Source: Parabacteroides sp.
GTDB taxonomy: Bacteria; Bacteroidota; Bacteroidia; Bacteroidales; Tannerellaceae
Direction: 5' to 3'
NCBI GenBank assembly: GCA_019417325.1
Contig: DXVO01000024.1
Location: forward strand, 1 to 64,000
DNA length: 64,000 bases
Shown here: in pieces, positions 32,650-41,515 of the stretch
Layout of the letters: each line of letters starts with the position of its first letter
How positions within the stretch are numbered: the first letter of the stretch is position 1
Made by a program: the position numbers and the translations under genes
Notes under the pieces: model-generated
Database searches by the model: none
What the model was told of the DNA's origin: nothing
What the model saw: only the letters and a program-made list of their open reading frames with translations

Positions 32650-33073
32650 TCTTAATGTCTATTTTCAATTCATCGATTAATTCATTTAAACGCATATTGC
32701 ATTTTTCTTTATTTCTAATCTCACACTGCCAAATAATAATCACTGTCCAGCCATCTTTCTCTAGTTGGGCAATGATTTGCTTGTCTCTTTCTATATTTTT
32801 TTCAATTTTTTGTTTCCAAAATTCATGATTAGATTCAGGCAATTTACCTCGTTTACATGTATGTCCATGCCAAAAACAACCATGAACGAAAATTATAGTG
32901 TTATACTTGCTAAGAACAATGTCTGGTTTTCCCAATAAATTTACAACATTCTTTCTAAATCTAAAACCTGCTGCAAATAAAAACCTCCTTACTAAAATTT
33001 CAGGCTTCGTTTCTTTACCTGTAATTTTAGACATAATATCTGAACGCTTTTCTTTTGAAAATTTATCTGCCAA
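32630..33073 (-). CDS. vsr: Very short patch repair endonuclease (Vsr)
   Basis: The 147-residue product starts with RSDIMSKITGKETKPE. All key residues of E. coli Vsr fall at the same numbers: Asp51 (GKPDIV), His64 and His69 (catalytic), and the zinc ligands Cys66, His71, Cys73 and Cys117 (WQCEIR). Vsr nicks T:G mismatches made by deamination of 5-methylcytosine. It overlaps the Dcm gene by 11 bp. In a system with no other nuclease it may also serve as the restriction partner. Confidence 0.95.
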   Translation of the reverse strand: MADKFSKEKRSDIMSKITGKETKPEILVRRFLFAAGFRFRKNVVNLLGKPDIVLSKYNTIIFVHGCFWHGHTCKRGKLPESNHEFWKQKIEKNIERDKQIIAQLEKDGWTVIIIWQCEIRNKEKCNMRLNELIDELKIDIKNERVKK

Positions 33074-34088
33074 TGTTTTCTATAATGTGTTTGTAAATAT
33101 TTAGTGACTGATAATAACTGAATTTTGGTGGAAGAGCATTGCCTATTAATAATGCAATAGCAGTTGATGGTATATTTGTTGGAAACCTATATTTTATTGG
33201 AAACGATTGTAATAATGCAGCTTCTCTTGCTGTAATGCATCTATCTTCTTCTGGGTGTAGAAAACGCCCTTTTGAAGGATTAAGGCATCCCCCAGTTATT
33301 GTTGTAGAATAATCATCCCAGCGCAATCTTCCATATATGTCATTAAATCCAACATTTTCCTTTTTGTGGCACGGCAACGTATATTCTTCTGGTAAGTCTT
33401 TTCTGCTACCTCCGTTTTTGGGAGTAAGTTTAATACGCCTCATTACTTTTTCGGTATGCTTTGGATATATTTTATGAACTAAGTCATGAGTTGTTTCAGT
33501 AGATTCAATGTTTCCAATCATATCTCTGACTGTAACTTTTTTATTTATTGGATTAGCTATTTCTAAATTTCCTAATATGGAGCCCACCATTACGAGGCGT
33601 TTTCTACTTTGAGGAACTTCGTAATCCTTTACATTTACAATTCTAACTTTCGGATTATATCCTAACTTTCTCAACTCATCTACAACGTATTTAAATTTAT
33701 CATAATGTTGTAAAGCCGGAACATTTTCCATCATAATTGTAAGTGGTTTCAGTTCTTTTACAAAACGTAAGTATTCTAACACTAAATCATTTCTATCATC
33801 TTCAATACTTTGAGGTCTATTAAGCCTACGTACAGAAGAGAAACCTTGGCAGGGGGGGCAACCAGCAAGAAGATGTACAGGTTCTCCTTTAAAGTGTTTT
33901 TTCACTTTATCAATATCCACTTTTCGAATATCTTTTTGGATAACAATAGTTCTCTTATGATTTAATTTATATGCCAATACAGCTTTTTCTTCAATTTCAA
34001 CAGCTACCTTGGTTTTGAAACCTGCTTGATGCATGCCTTCACTTAAACCGCCGCAGCCGCAAAAAAGATCTATTGAATTGAGTTTCAT
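33063..34088 (-). CDS. DNA (cytosine-5) methyltransferase (Dcm type)
   Basis: The 341-residue product has all main 5mC-methyltransferase motifs: IDLFCGCGGLSEGM (motif I, SAM), GCPPCQGFS with the catalytic Cys80 (motif IV), MENVP (VI, residues 120-124), QSRKRLVMVG (VIII), and the C-terminal ITAREAALLQSFP and IGNALPP (IX/X). It makes 5mC at an unknown target. Its start overlaps the receiver-protein stop (ATGA) and its end overlaps Vsr, so translation of all is probably coupled. Confidence 0.95.
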   Translation of the reverse strand: MKLNSIDLFCGCGGLSEGMHQAGFKTKVAVEIEEKAVLAYKLNHKRTIVIQKDIRKVDIDKVKKHFKGEPVHLLAGCPPCQGFSSVRRLNRPQSIEDDRNDLVLEYLRFVKELKPLTIMMENVPALQHYDKFKYVVDELRKLGYNPKVRIVNVKDYEVPQSRKRLVMVGSILGNLEIANPINKKVTVRDMIGNIESTETTHDLVHKIYPKHTEKVMRRIKLTPKNGGSRKDLPEEYTLPCHKKENVGFNDIYGRLRWDDYSTTITGGCLNPSKGRFLHPEEDRCITAREAALLQSFPIKYRFPTNIPSTAIALLIGNALPPKFSYYQSLNIYKHIIENIGR

Positions 34089-35518
34089 GAAAAAATTTGC
34101 TTTATTTTATTATTTAATAATTCTTTTGTTGCATTACTATAATCTGGGCATCCATGACCAGCTATCGCTGAAAGCACATTTGTTATAATTGGTGTTAAGA
34201 ATGGCTCAGACAAAGTACATATCCTTGTGTAATTCGTAAAAAGGTCATATGTGAACTTTTTTGATTTTACACTTTCCCCTTTTGCAACATTGGGGGTAGC
34301 AACTTGTATATAAGTCAAATTCTTAGCGAAAAATAAAAATGTTTTATGAATACCATTCACTGGTACGAATGGCATACAATAGGCTCCTTCTGAAAAGTTA
34401 CTCATTGTTTCCGAGAATGAATTTTGCTTATAATCTCTACTTATTCCATTATTCAATAGAGCAAAAATATCTCTAAGTTTTTGATTTGTATTATCTACTA
34501 ATAATAATGGGATTACATTCACAAAACCAAGATTTTTCGCCCACAAACGAGGCAGATGACAATCGGAATTAATGATTAAATAATACTGTTCATTATTACA
34601 TATTATGTCTCCTTTTCTTATATTCTTATCCAAATCTGGATATTTATGATATAAACGATAAGACCACAATTTTTCAATGATATTATTATCTACAGGATTG
34701 ACCTCTTCCTTATTTATATTTAATACATTCAGAGAAGATAATCTTTTTTCAAACTTCTTTCTTACAACATGTAATAGAGATTCTGCCCATTTGCTTCCTT
34801 TTGGGTAATTAAATTTATTCCCATTTGAATTTAATAAGGAATTATACTTTTCAGACATAAGTCCTCTCAAATCATTATCGTCTTCAATGTTAAAGTAATA
34901 TCTAAGTTCATTAGATGTAGCTATACCTAATTCAACAAGAATTTCATTTAGAGCAGATAGTGATGCTTTACGGAACTCATTTCCAAATTCAAAAGAAAAA
35001 TCTTTTTCATGTTCTTTTATTTGATTTTTTAAAGAATTTGCAGAGTCTTCGTCTTGCTTCTTTATTAAAAAACACCGGCATTGGTATTCTTTGAATTCAG
35101 GCTTATTAAGCAGTTCACTTACTCCATCTTCTGCATCCTCACCTGTAAAAATAGCAACGAGGCAATATGTTGATGATAATAGTTTAAGAAGATTAGTTGA
35201 AGAATCTTGTCCGCCATCTCCCATATCCCAGTCAAAAACAATAATATCAGGACTAAATATAACATCTTCTTTATGATTAAAAAAGAATAAATGATTTTTA
35301 AATCCTGATATGGAATAATCGGCATCATCTTTGATAGCATCAACAAAATTTCGTAAACTTTTATCTCCCCAATCATATGGTTCACCTGCTTCATTTTGCA
35401 AAGTTAGACAATGCTTAAGTATATTTCCATCAATATAACTAGTATCATCTATCTGTATATCTGTTAATCGTTCAACAGGTATTTTGTCGTCCAAAATACA
35501 TAATGATAATTTGCCCAT
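34085..35518 (-). CDS. Receiver-like domain protein with unknown C-terminal effector
   Basis: The 477-residue product begins with a response-regulator-like receiver: acidic pair Asp10-Asp11 (LCILDD), a probable phospho-acceptor Asp96 in PDIIVFDWDMGDG, Thr125 (VAIFTG) and Lys153/154 (FLIKKQ). Asp98, two residues later, could also matter. The long insert between strands 1 and 3 (residues 15-85) is unusual. The C-terminal ~290 residues resemble no family I know and have no DNA-binding HTH. It lies 2 bp downstream of a kinase-like ATPase, so the two probably form a phosphorelay that works without transcription control. Confidence 0.7.
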   Translation of the reverse strand: MGKLSLCILDDKIPVERLTDIQIDDTSYIDGNILKHCLTLQNEAGEPYDWGDKSLRNFVDAIKDDADYSISGFKNHLFFFNHKEDVIFSPDIIVFDWDMGDGGQDSSTNLLKLLSSTYCLVAIFTGEDAEDGVSELLNKPEFKEYQCRCFLIKKQDEDSANSLKNQIKEHEKDFSFEFGNEFRKASLSALNEILVELGIATSNELRYYFNIEDDNDLRGLMSEKYNSLLNSNGNKFNYPKGSKWAESLLHVVRKKFEKRLSSLNVLNINKEEVNPVDNNIIEKLWSYRLYHKYPDLDKNIRKGDIICNNEQYYLIINSDCHLPRLWAKNLGFVNVIPLLLVDNTNQKLRDIFALLNNGISRDYKQNSFSETMSNFSEGAYCMPFVPVNGIHKTFLFFAKNLTYIQVATPNVAKGESVKSKKFTYDLFTNYTRICTLSEPFLTPIITNVLSAIAGHGCPDYSNATKELLNNKIKQIFS

Positions 35519-35520
35519 AA

Positions 35521-38259
35521 TTATTTTGTATTAGGTGTTTTCTTAAAATCAAGTGTAAAATGCGCTCCTCTCATTGATGGAATTCTATCTTTTGAAGGAG
35601 TTTCATAAATACGTCCTTTTAAGTTATTTAGATATGTTTTGCAAATAAAAAGTCCTAGTCCGCTTGGGGGCTCTTTTAAACTATAGCCAGGTTGAAATAG
35701 ACTTGGTCTTATAATGTCACTAATATCACTGCCAGAATCTGCTATAGTTATTGTTCTGTGTTCTTTATTTAATAAGATTTTGATTGAATTATCCCCCTTT
35801 GCAGCATATTTTATCCAATATATACTATTGTCAAATAGATTTCCAAAAACTTGGTTTATTGTAGCATATCGTCCGTAAATCTGAAAATCTTCTTCTGGAT
35901 TCAGTATCTCAAAAATAATATTTTCTTCCTGCATTTTACGTCGGTATATTTCACGAGCATAGTTTACTGATTTTAAAACATTAAATTCTATGCTCTGCTC
36001 ATTTCTTATGGCACGAAGTGGACTTAACCTTTTCAGTTCTGAACGAAGAGATTGAGAAGTTGCTTGCAAATCTTCTAATTTAATTTTATCAAATTCTCCT
36101 TTTTTTATTAAACTAGAAATACCTGTATAAAAATTTGCTGTGATTTTATTGATTTCATGTAAAGACATAGCTACCGCTATTCCGAAACCAGCTTGCTCAA
36201 CAAAAGTATCTTGAACCTCTTCTAATTTCTGTATGCTTTTTTGAAGGTGTTTCATCGACTCACTTAGGTTTATTACCCCTTCTCTTCGCTCTTCAACTTT
36301 TGCCCATAAATTATTGAAAAATTTATATGGGTCTGTTTCTAATGGATAATCGCTTTCTGCAACATTTGTAAAAAAAGAAGAACTTGTCTTTGCGAGAGTA
36401 TTAAGGGTTTTTGCATCGGTAACTAATCCCTTTGTTAATTTAGCAAATTCATCTCTTTTCCTAATATATCTAGGTAAAACTATTTTTTCAATTGCAGCAG
36501 ATACTATTTTTGATAAATCTTTAGATGCCTGATTATCAATCAATCCTTCTCGATTTGTTTTGTCGATCAAATTGAAATTATAATCTTGATTTATTTCTAT
36601 ATTTCCTATAAAGTCACGATATGAGATACGGAAGCCTTGCTTTATATGCTTCTTCCCAAGTCCTAACCAGTCATATTCTGAACTTAGTTTTGAATCGAGC
36701 ACCAATACTCCATCTCGATATATTGACATACCTCCATAATCATCCAAATAAGTTATTAATTCCTTGAAATCAGGCAAATCAATCCATTCTTTTGTTCTAT
36801 ACCATATTTCCATATGTATATAAAAACTTCCACACTCTATTTTTCTTTTTTGAGTACCAGAAAACCAATATAAAGGATTAGCTTCATCAATAAATCGTAA
36901 ATCAATATCTTTCTCAATCCATTCGTCAGATGGAATCTTATCTATTGGGTGTTTGAATTTTAATTCAGAAATTTCAGCAATTCCATTTTCATTTATTAAT
37001 ATATCAAATATAAAATTAGGAGTGGCATCCTCATAAATATGAGAAATTGGTAAATCTTCTATTTGAGGGCATTCTAAATATGCTCTAAAAGGTAAAGTAT
37101 TGTTGTTTGTACTTTTTTGAAATTGATTTTTAGGATTAGGAGAGTTGATATTTAAAATAGATCGTGCTAATTCATTTATTTCTTCTTGATTCCATTCAAA
37201 TCCTTCTTTTCCACCATATATTATAAGCTTTGTACCAGACCCCGATTTGCCATAATCTCGGCTGATTTCTTCTTTGTATAAGCTAATTCCAATGCTGTTG
37301 AGATTGATGAAATTTGATGATATTTTATCAAATTCCTGCCAATCTATTTTCAAGACAAGTTCATATGGAATGTCTTTTGTTTTTGTACGCAGTTCTAAAT
37401 ATCGACCTAATCGATGTGTTGCAAAACGCCCTACTCCTTTTTCTCCCAGTGGGATTCTTCCATGCTCTTTCTTTAATTGCTTAATCAGAGCATCATAACT
37501 TCCCAAGTTTCCGAGTTTCAAGGCACGTTCCCTTTCCTCTTTTAATTTTTCTTTAATGTTTGTTTTTAGGGTAGAGGCAGGTCTTAACCATCCATTTTCA
37601 ATCACGTCCTTAGACATTCCAATTCCATCATCTTCGATGATAATAACAGGTCCTGACATATTTGGATATTCATAATTATCAGGATCAATTAATGGTAGCT
37701 TACTGACGTTTTCAATTCTTACTCTACAATATGTGGCTTGAGCATCAATAGAATTTTTTATTAATTCTAATACACCAACTTTCTCCGAACCAATTAATTG
37801 TTCTCCTAAAACTTTGATAAGATGCGCGTCTGATTCAATATTGAGAACAATTCCTCCATCTAAACAAATCTCATCTAATAGTTTTTGAGGTATTTTGCGA
37901 ACAGCATTTTGTGCATTGTAATGAGGATTATTTTGTTCTTCTATGTTTATACCTGACTCGTTTTTATAAGAAACAGGTTTTGTAAACTCTTTATATTCAG
38001 ATATTTCAGCAAAATAATAACCCGATTCTCTTTTATCTTCAAAAGGTTTTTGGGTTATCCTCCCAAAACCGAAAAATTCCCCTTTGCCATTCTTTATTGG
38101 TTCATAATAAATGAAATCAATAGGAAGAGTTTCAAATTGCCCCAAATATGACTTAGCTTCATTCACAGGGAAATGGTAATATTTTCCTATGAAGTCATTA
38201 TATTTACTATCATTTCGGTACTGTGTTAAAACAAGATATGTTTTATTTTTCATAATCAT
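35521..38259 (-). CDS. Double-GHKL ATPase/histidine kinase with PUA/EVE-like N-terminus
   Basis: The 912-residue product has three parts. Residues 1-95 (YHFPVNEA, FIYYEPIKNGKGEFFGFGRI) resemble PUA/EVE-like modified-base readers found in restriction proteins. Residues ~140-350 are an Hsp90/MutL-type GHKL ATPase: ELIKNSIDA (Asn169), DDGIGM (210-215), GEKGVGRFA (272-280). Residues ~660-912 look like a histidine kinase: AMSLHEINK with His701 as possible phosphate site, NLFDNS, DSGSD (841-845), SGLGL. No membrane segment is seen, so it is cytoplasmic. The start may be ATG 38253. It sits before a receiver protein, Dcm and Vsr. Confidence 0.75.
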   Translation of the reverse strand: MIMKNKTYLVLTQYRNDSKYNDFIGKYYHFPVNEAKSYLGQFETLPIDFIYYEPIKNGKGEFFGFGRITQKPFEDKRESGYYFAEISEYKEFTKPVSYKNESGINIEEQNNPHYNAQNAVRKIPQKLLDEICLDGGIVLNIESDAHLIKVLGEQLIGSEKVGVLELIKNSIDAQATYCRVRIENVSKLPLIDPDNYEYPNMSGPVIIIEDDGIGMSKDVIENGWLRPASTLKTNIKEKLKEERERALKLGNLGSYDALIKQLKKEHGRIPLGEKGVGRFATHRLGRYLELRTKTKDIPYELVLKIDWQEFDKISSNFINLNSIGISLYKEEISRDYGKSGSGTKLIIYGGKEGFEWNQEEINELARSILNINSPNPKNQFQKSTNNNTLPFRAYLECPQIEDLPISHIYEDATPNFIFDILINENGIAEISELKFKHPIDKIPSDEWIEKDIDLRFIDEANPLYWFSGTQKRKIECGSFYIHMEIWYRTKEWIDLPDFKELITYLDDYGGMSIYRDGVLVLDSKLSSEYDWLGLGKKHIKQGFRISYRDFIGNIEINQDYNFNLIDKTNREGLIDNQASKDLSKIVSAAIEKIVLPRYIRKRDEFAKLTKGLVTDAKTLNTLAKTSSSFFTNVAESDYPLETDPYKFFNNLWAKVEERREGVINLSESMKHLQKSIQKLEEVQDTFVEQAGFGIAVAMSLHEINKITANFYTGISSLIKKGEFDKIKLEDLQATSQSLRSELKRLSPLRAIRNEQSIEFNVLKSVNYAREIYRRKMQEENIIFEILNPEEDFQIYGRYATINQVFGNLFDNSIYWIKYAAKGDNSIKILLNKEHRTITIADSGSDISDIIRPSLFQPGYSLKEPPSGLGLFICKTYLNNLKGRIYETPSKDRIPSMRGAHFTLDFKKTPNTK

Positions 38260-38461
38260 TTGTTTTTGATGATAAAAGCAAATCTTTAATATCTACATCA
38301 AGTAGTTTTGCTATCTTATATACCATCTCCATTGGTGGTTGGCATGAATTAGTGCACCATCGAGAGACAGTCGCTTCATTTCGTCCTACAGTTTCTGCAA
38401 GCCATTTACTAGTACGCTGTTGCTCTGCAAGAACAGCCTTCAGCCTATTCATCTGTTTCAT
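38243..38461 (-). CDS. XRE-family (Cro/CI-type) HTH regulator
   Basis: The 72-residue product is a single HTH_3 domain: QQRTSKWLAETVGRNEATVSRWCTNS, then VYKIAKLLDVDIKDLL. Its size and place as first gene of a restriction-modification-like operon fit a controller (C) protein. It overlaps the ATPase gene by 11-17 bp, and a -7 box lies 26 bp upstream. It may keep the operon in check after entry into a new host. Confidence 0.88.
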   Translation of the reverse strand: MKQMNRLKAVLAEQQRTSKWLAETVGRNEATVSRWCTNSCQPPMEMVYKIAKLLDVDIKDLLLSSKTNDYEK

Positions 38462-38486
38462 TATGCAATTTTCTTGATGTTTCCTG

Positions 38487-38494
38487 CAAAGATA
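38487..38494 (-). promoter_or_regulatory. Promoter -7 box of the XRE-ATPase-REC-Dcm-Vsr operon
   Basis: On the minus strand this is TATCTTTG, a TAnnTTTG match, 26 bp before the XRE ATG. No clear TTTG -33 box is seen at the usual distance. Confidence 0.55.
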
Positions 38495-38689
38495 CTATTT
38501 CTCTTTATGAATCCATTATAATTTATTCGGATTCTTTCAATGCTTCAACATTTTAGTGAAATATCTTTGTTCCATTGCAATTGCTTTGCCCTCTTCAGCT
38601 TCTCATTCCTTTTTAAGATACTTCTTATTTTACTTGTTTGTGGATAATCTTATGCTTAGACTAGAATACTCAGGTGAGAGTAAAATGCC
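38495..38689. other. Gap between defence operon and module 2
   Basis: No gene is supported. The plus-strand open frame at 38556-38744 runs into the GNAT relic in antisense and is not coding. It marks the junction where the defence operon was added next to the mobilization operon. Confidence 0.4.
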
Positions 38690-38844
38690 AAGAAGAAATC
38701 CGAATCTTAATACAGGTCTATACGGCTATTTATTCGGGTGGTAATAACATTGTCTATCGTTGGGCTGACAAGTGATTTACGATATTTGAAACGCTCTATC
38801 AGGTAACGGTTTATATCGGCTCTTAGTTTCTCATATTTAATCAT
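38690..38844 (-). pseudogene. Truncated GNAT-like gene (module 2)
   Basis: From ATG 38844 (overlapping the relaxase stop by 4 bp) the frame reads MIKYEKLRADINRYLIERF, KYRKSLVSPTIDNVITTR and INSRIDLY, then a stop. It is closely similar to the first 45 residues of the gene at 26222-26626, but the rest has decayed or been replaced at the junction with the defence operon. Confidence 0.8.
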
Positions 38845-39761
38845 CGTTTTATTCCTTTCTTCTTTTTCTTTTTGAGTTTCTGTGCCTGTAAATCCTCTGC
38901 CAGTTTAGCATCGTAATTATTGCCATCTCCCAATGAGAAGATAGATAGCAAAGAATCACTACTACTATTATTTTGTTGATTGTAAGTCCGTTTATTATCT
39001 TGTCTAATATCAAGATTGCAAGAAATGTTGTTTTCTTTTTCACTGAATTGTAATACTTCTTTCTTCTTCTCGCCAGTAAAGTCTTGATTTTGTAATTCAA
39101 GTTGTTCGGAGATTGAACCGTTCTTCATCGTATTGTGGTAGTCGAATGATTCCAGTTGTTGACGATAGTAGCTAAAAAGTTTATCAAAACCTTGTTCCGC
39201 TTGTTGGAATAGGTTTACACGATCAAAGCCACCTTTGATTATTCCGTTTTTGGTGTCCTTATGATTGGTAAGTGGAGATAGCTTCTTTTTGTTAGATTGG
39301 TCTTTCCGGCTCACAATCAAATGACAGTGCATATTCAACTCATTATCTGAACGGCTACGATCAAAATGAATCTTCCCATAAAACTTTATATCTGTTTCGG
39401 ATAGCTCTTTGTTGAAATTCTTGGCATATTCAGGGATGAACACCTCTCGGATGTACCGCTTTATGGCTTCGGCTTGCTCCTGTTCTGTATTACCCATTGC
39501 TCGCAGTTCATTTTCTGATGGGCTGACATGAATAGCATAAAACTTAGCATCTGTTTTCATCAGTTGTCCAATATTACTATCTATATCTTTTATGACGGTT
39601 GATTTATAGATGTTGTCATCTGTCAGATTGAAAAAGCCTTCAGTATAGAGACCTTTCTCCATCTGTTCTAAATCCTCGTGTTCAAGGTAATTAGCTAGTC
39701 GTCGGCTACTGCCTGCATTATTATATGTGCTGTTGGATGGTGGAGCAAAGTCTATGTGCAT
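38841..39761 (-). CDS. Mobilization relaxase, DUF5712/MobB type (module 2)
   Basis: The 306-residue product has exactly the length of the module 1 relaxase. It begins MHIDFAPPSNSTYNNAGSSRRLANYLEHED and has the same KIHFDRSRSDNELNMHCHLIVSRKD with the HxH site. Differences collect in the C-terminal 100 residues, which end KKKKKKGIKR in both. DNA identity to module 1 is visibly high. Two complete relaxases 11 kb apart suggest two elements that can each be mobilized, and they offer a site for homologous recombination. Confidence 0.88.
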   Translation of the reverse strand: MHIDFAPPSNSTYNNAGSSRRLANYLEHEDLEQMEKGLYTEGFFNLTDDNIYKSTVIKDIDSNIGQLMKTDAKFYAIHVSPSENELRAMGNTEQEQAEAIKRYIREVFIPEYAKNFNKELSETDIKFYGKIHFDRSRSDNELNMHCHLIVSRKDQSNKKKLSPLTNHKDTKNGIIKGGFDRVNLFQQAEQGFDKLFSYYRQQLESFDYHNTMKNGSISEQLELQNQDFTGEKKKEVLQFSEKENNISCNLDIRQDNKRTYNQQNNSSSDSLLSIFSLGDGNNYDAKLAEDLQAQKLKKKKKKGIKR

Positions 39762-39765
39762 CAGC

Positions 39766-40350
39766 TTATGTATTTATCAGGTTTGTAATTTCTGCTTTTA
39801 GGTTATCTTTCCTTTTGCTATCCATCACACCACAAGCAGAAAGTTCCGAATAGAGTTTTATTAGGTGAAGCAACTTTTTATAATCTCGTTGGTGTATCTG
39901 GTAGAGTGCGTTAATTTGTTTGCACTGATTGTTTATCACATCGGCATGATTGCCGAACTGCTCACTTATCTTTTTCAGTACGGCTGTTTGTTTCTCCTGA
40001 CTGGCTTCCAGTTGAGAGAGGATCAGAGTTTCCAAAGTTTTTTCGATAGCATCGAAGCGCAAAGCGATAGAATTTGTTGCCCGTATCATGGGATTCAGTT
40101 CTTCTACCTCATAATGACGGATGAAGCGAATAATATCATTTTGTCTCTTATTTATTTTCGCCAGTTCCGATTTTACAGATTCCGGTGCTTCGGATGGGTT
40201 GATATGTGCCTTGTCTATATACCCGAACGCCAACTTTACAACTTCACTCTTTTTCAGCGAATAGCGTTTGCATATCTTCTCTACCAAAGCTGCCGTTTCC
40301 TTATCTATGGAAATGGTAGTGAATATCGTTTTTCTACTGTTGTTTGGCAT
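39766..40350 (-). CDS. BfmA/BtgA-family mobilization protein (module 2)
   Basis: The 194-residue product parallels 27548-28132: DKETAALVEKICKRYSLKKSEVVKLAFGYIDKAHINPSEAPESVKSELAKINKRQ. The N-terminal 20 residues differ most, while the centre (RHYEVEELNPMIRATNSIALRFDAIEKTLETLILSQLE) and the end (YSELSACGVMDSKRKDNLKAEITNLINT) are nearly the same. It precedes the relaxase by 4 bp and follows the oriT-like block by about 105 bp. Confidence 0.87.
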   Translation of the reverse strand: MPNNSRKTIFTTISIDKETAALVEKICKRYSLKKSEVVKLAFGYIDKAHINPSEAPESVKSELAKINKRQNDIIRFIRHYEVEELNPMIRATNSIALRFDAIEKTLETLILSQLEASQEKQTAVLKKISEQFGNHADVINNQCKQINALYQIHQRDYKKLLHLIKLYSELSACGVMDSKRKDNLKAEITNLINT

Positions 40351-40456
40351 GGTAATTACTTTTTTATAGAAATATGAATAGATAAATACCTGATAATAAG
40401 CATTTTCTTTGCAATGCTTATTACAGGTGTCATTGCAGCGTGTTTTTGTAACACGC

Positions 40457-40576
40457 TAAAGCCGAAGGCTTTGCCCCGCAGGGCAAGAGGGAAGAACAGG
40501 ACTTGTCCAGTTCCCTCTTGCTTCATTTAGCGAAATGAGCCGAGCCACAAAGCGAGGTGGTTTCTGCTAAATGGGG
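40457..40576. other. Probable oriT, conserved 120-bp non-coding block (copy 2)
   Basis: This is the partner of 28239-28358, with the same palindromes and the same distance to bfmA. Conservation exceeds that of the coding DNA around it in third positions, which points to a site read as DNA. Confidence 0.7.
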
Positions 40577-40588
40577 TGTGATGGCACT

Positions 40589-40954
40589 TTACAGAACGGA
40601 TGAATTATCCGCCTTTTTTGCTTCGGTTTGCTTATCGAGTTGATTTTCCTTTTTAAATCGTTCATAGGTTTTACAATCGGCATTTTCCTGAACGAATGCC
40701 CGAATGTCGGATGCCCGATAATAGGTTTTATGACTAATCATAAAGAAAGGTAGTTTACCACTTGCCCGATAACGCTGCAAGGTTCGGAAAGATACTTTCA
40801 GCAGGAAAGCTAAATCCTGATTGTCTAACAGTCGGTCGTTTTCATCCAGCACTTTATCGGTATTGATAAGCGATTGCAGGTTTTGACCTATCTCCCCAAG
40901 TTTCTTCGATAGCCTTTCCATCCACTTATCGAAATTTTCGTTGTCTATATACAT
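40589..40954 (-). CDS. Excisionase-like helix-turn-helix protein (module 2)
   Basis: The 121-residue product matches 28396-28737: LDNQDLAFLLKVSFRTLQRY and ASGKLPFFMISHKTYYRASDIRAFVQENAD are nearly the same. It differs mainly in the C-terminal tail (LDKQTEAKKADNSSVL). It is an HTH_17 protein presumed to help excision or control transfer. Confidence 0.87.
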   Translation of the reverse strand: MYIDNENFDKWMERLSKKLGEIGQNLQSLINTDKVLDENDRLLDNQDLAFLLKVSFRTLQRYRASGKLPFFMISHKTYYRASDIRAFVQENADCKTYERFKKENQLDKQTEAKKADNSSVL

Positions 40955-41083
40955 TTTGCTTCAATTTTTAGTTCAACATTATTGTTCTCAATCGATTGAT
41001 GAAGCAAAGTTCGGCAAATGGGTGCAAATAAGTTAGGGGAGTAGATATACTACACCCCTAACATTTGTTGGTAAGTTACTGAT

Positions 41084-41515
41084 TTATAGATAGCCTTTCT
41101 TTTGATTTTCTTCAGTAATAGCTTTGCGAAGTATATCTAAAAATTCGATTCGTTTATTGGCTTGCCGACAAATTACACTTTCATGCTTTTTGTGGATGTC
41201 CCCAAATTTGATATTGAAGAGATGTTCAAACGCTCGTCCGATTTCTGTTAATGGTGCTTCTTTTCCGGCATGGTTTATCACTCTCTTGGATATGAATAAT
41301 CCGCTAACCAGCTCCATGATTTCAACAAGGTTAGTTTCATCTGTCAGATAGAGTGGCGATTGTGGATTACCATTTTTTTTGTTTTGAAACGGGGCTGGAT
41401 ATTGAATTTTTAGATTCAATAGCTCCAGTTCTGAATTGATAATAGCCAATGTCTTTTGTAGAAACTGCTTTTTAAGCGCATTTTCCCCCCTGCCCGTAAA
41501 GAGGTATTGTTTCAA
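41084..41515 (-). CDS. RteC-like protein (module 2)
   Basis: The 143-residue product starts MKQYLFTGRGENALKKQFLQKTLAIINSELELLNLKI, as in module 1. It keeps the RteC-like tail: VEIMELVSGLFISKRVINHAGKEAPLTEIGRAFEHLFNIKFGDIHKKHESVICR and RIEFLDILRKAI (read here in pieces around residues 65-135). The C-terminal halves of the two modules differ much more than the N-terminal, as if each has adapted to its own element. Its start overlaps the small gene by 44 bp. Confidence 0.68.
   Translation of the reverse strand: MKQYLFTGRGENALKKQFLQKTLAIINSELELLNLKIQYPAPFQNKKNGNPQSPLYLTDETNLVEIMELVSGLFISKRVINHAGKEAPLTEIGRAFEHLFNIKFGDIHKKHESVICRQANKRIEFLDILRKAITEENQKKGYL

Noticed and set aside
38556..38744. 62-codon plus-strand frame
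   Set aside because: It is antisense to the GNAT-like relic and covers a junction; no family.
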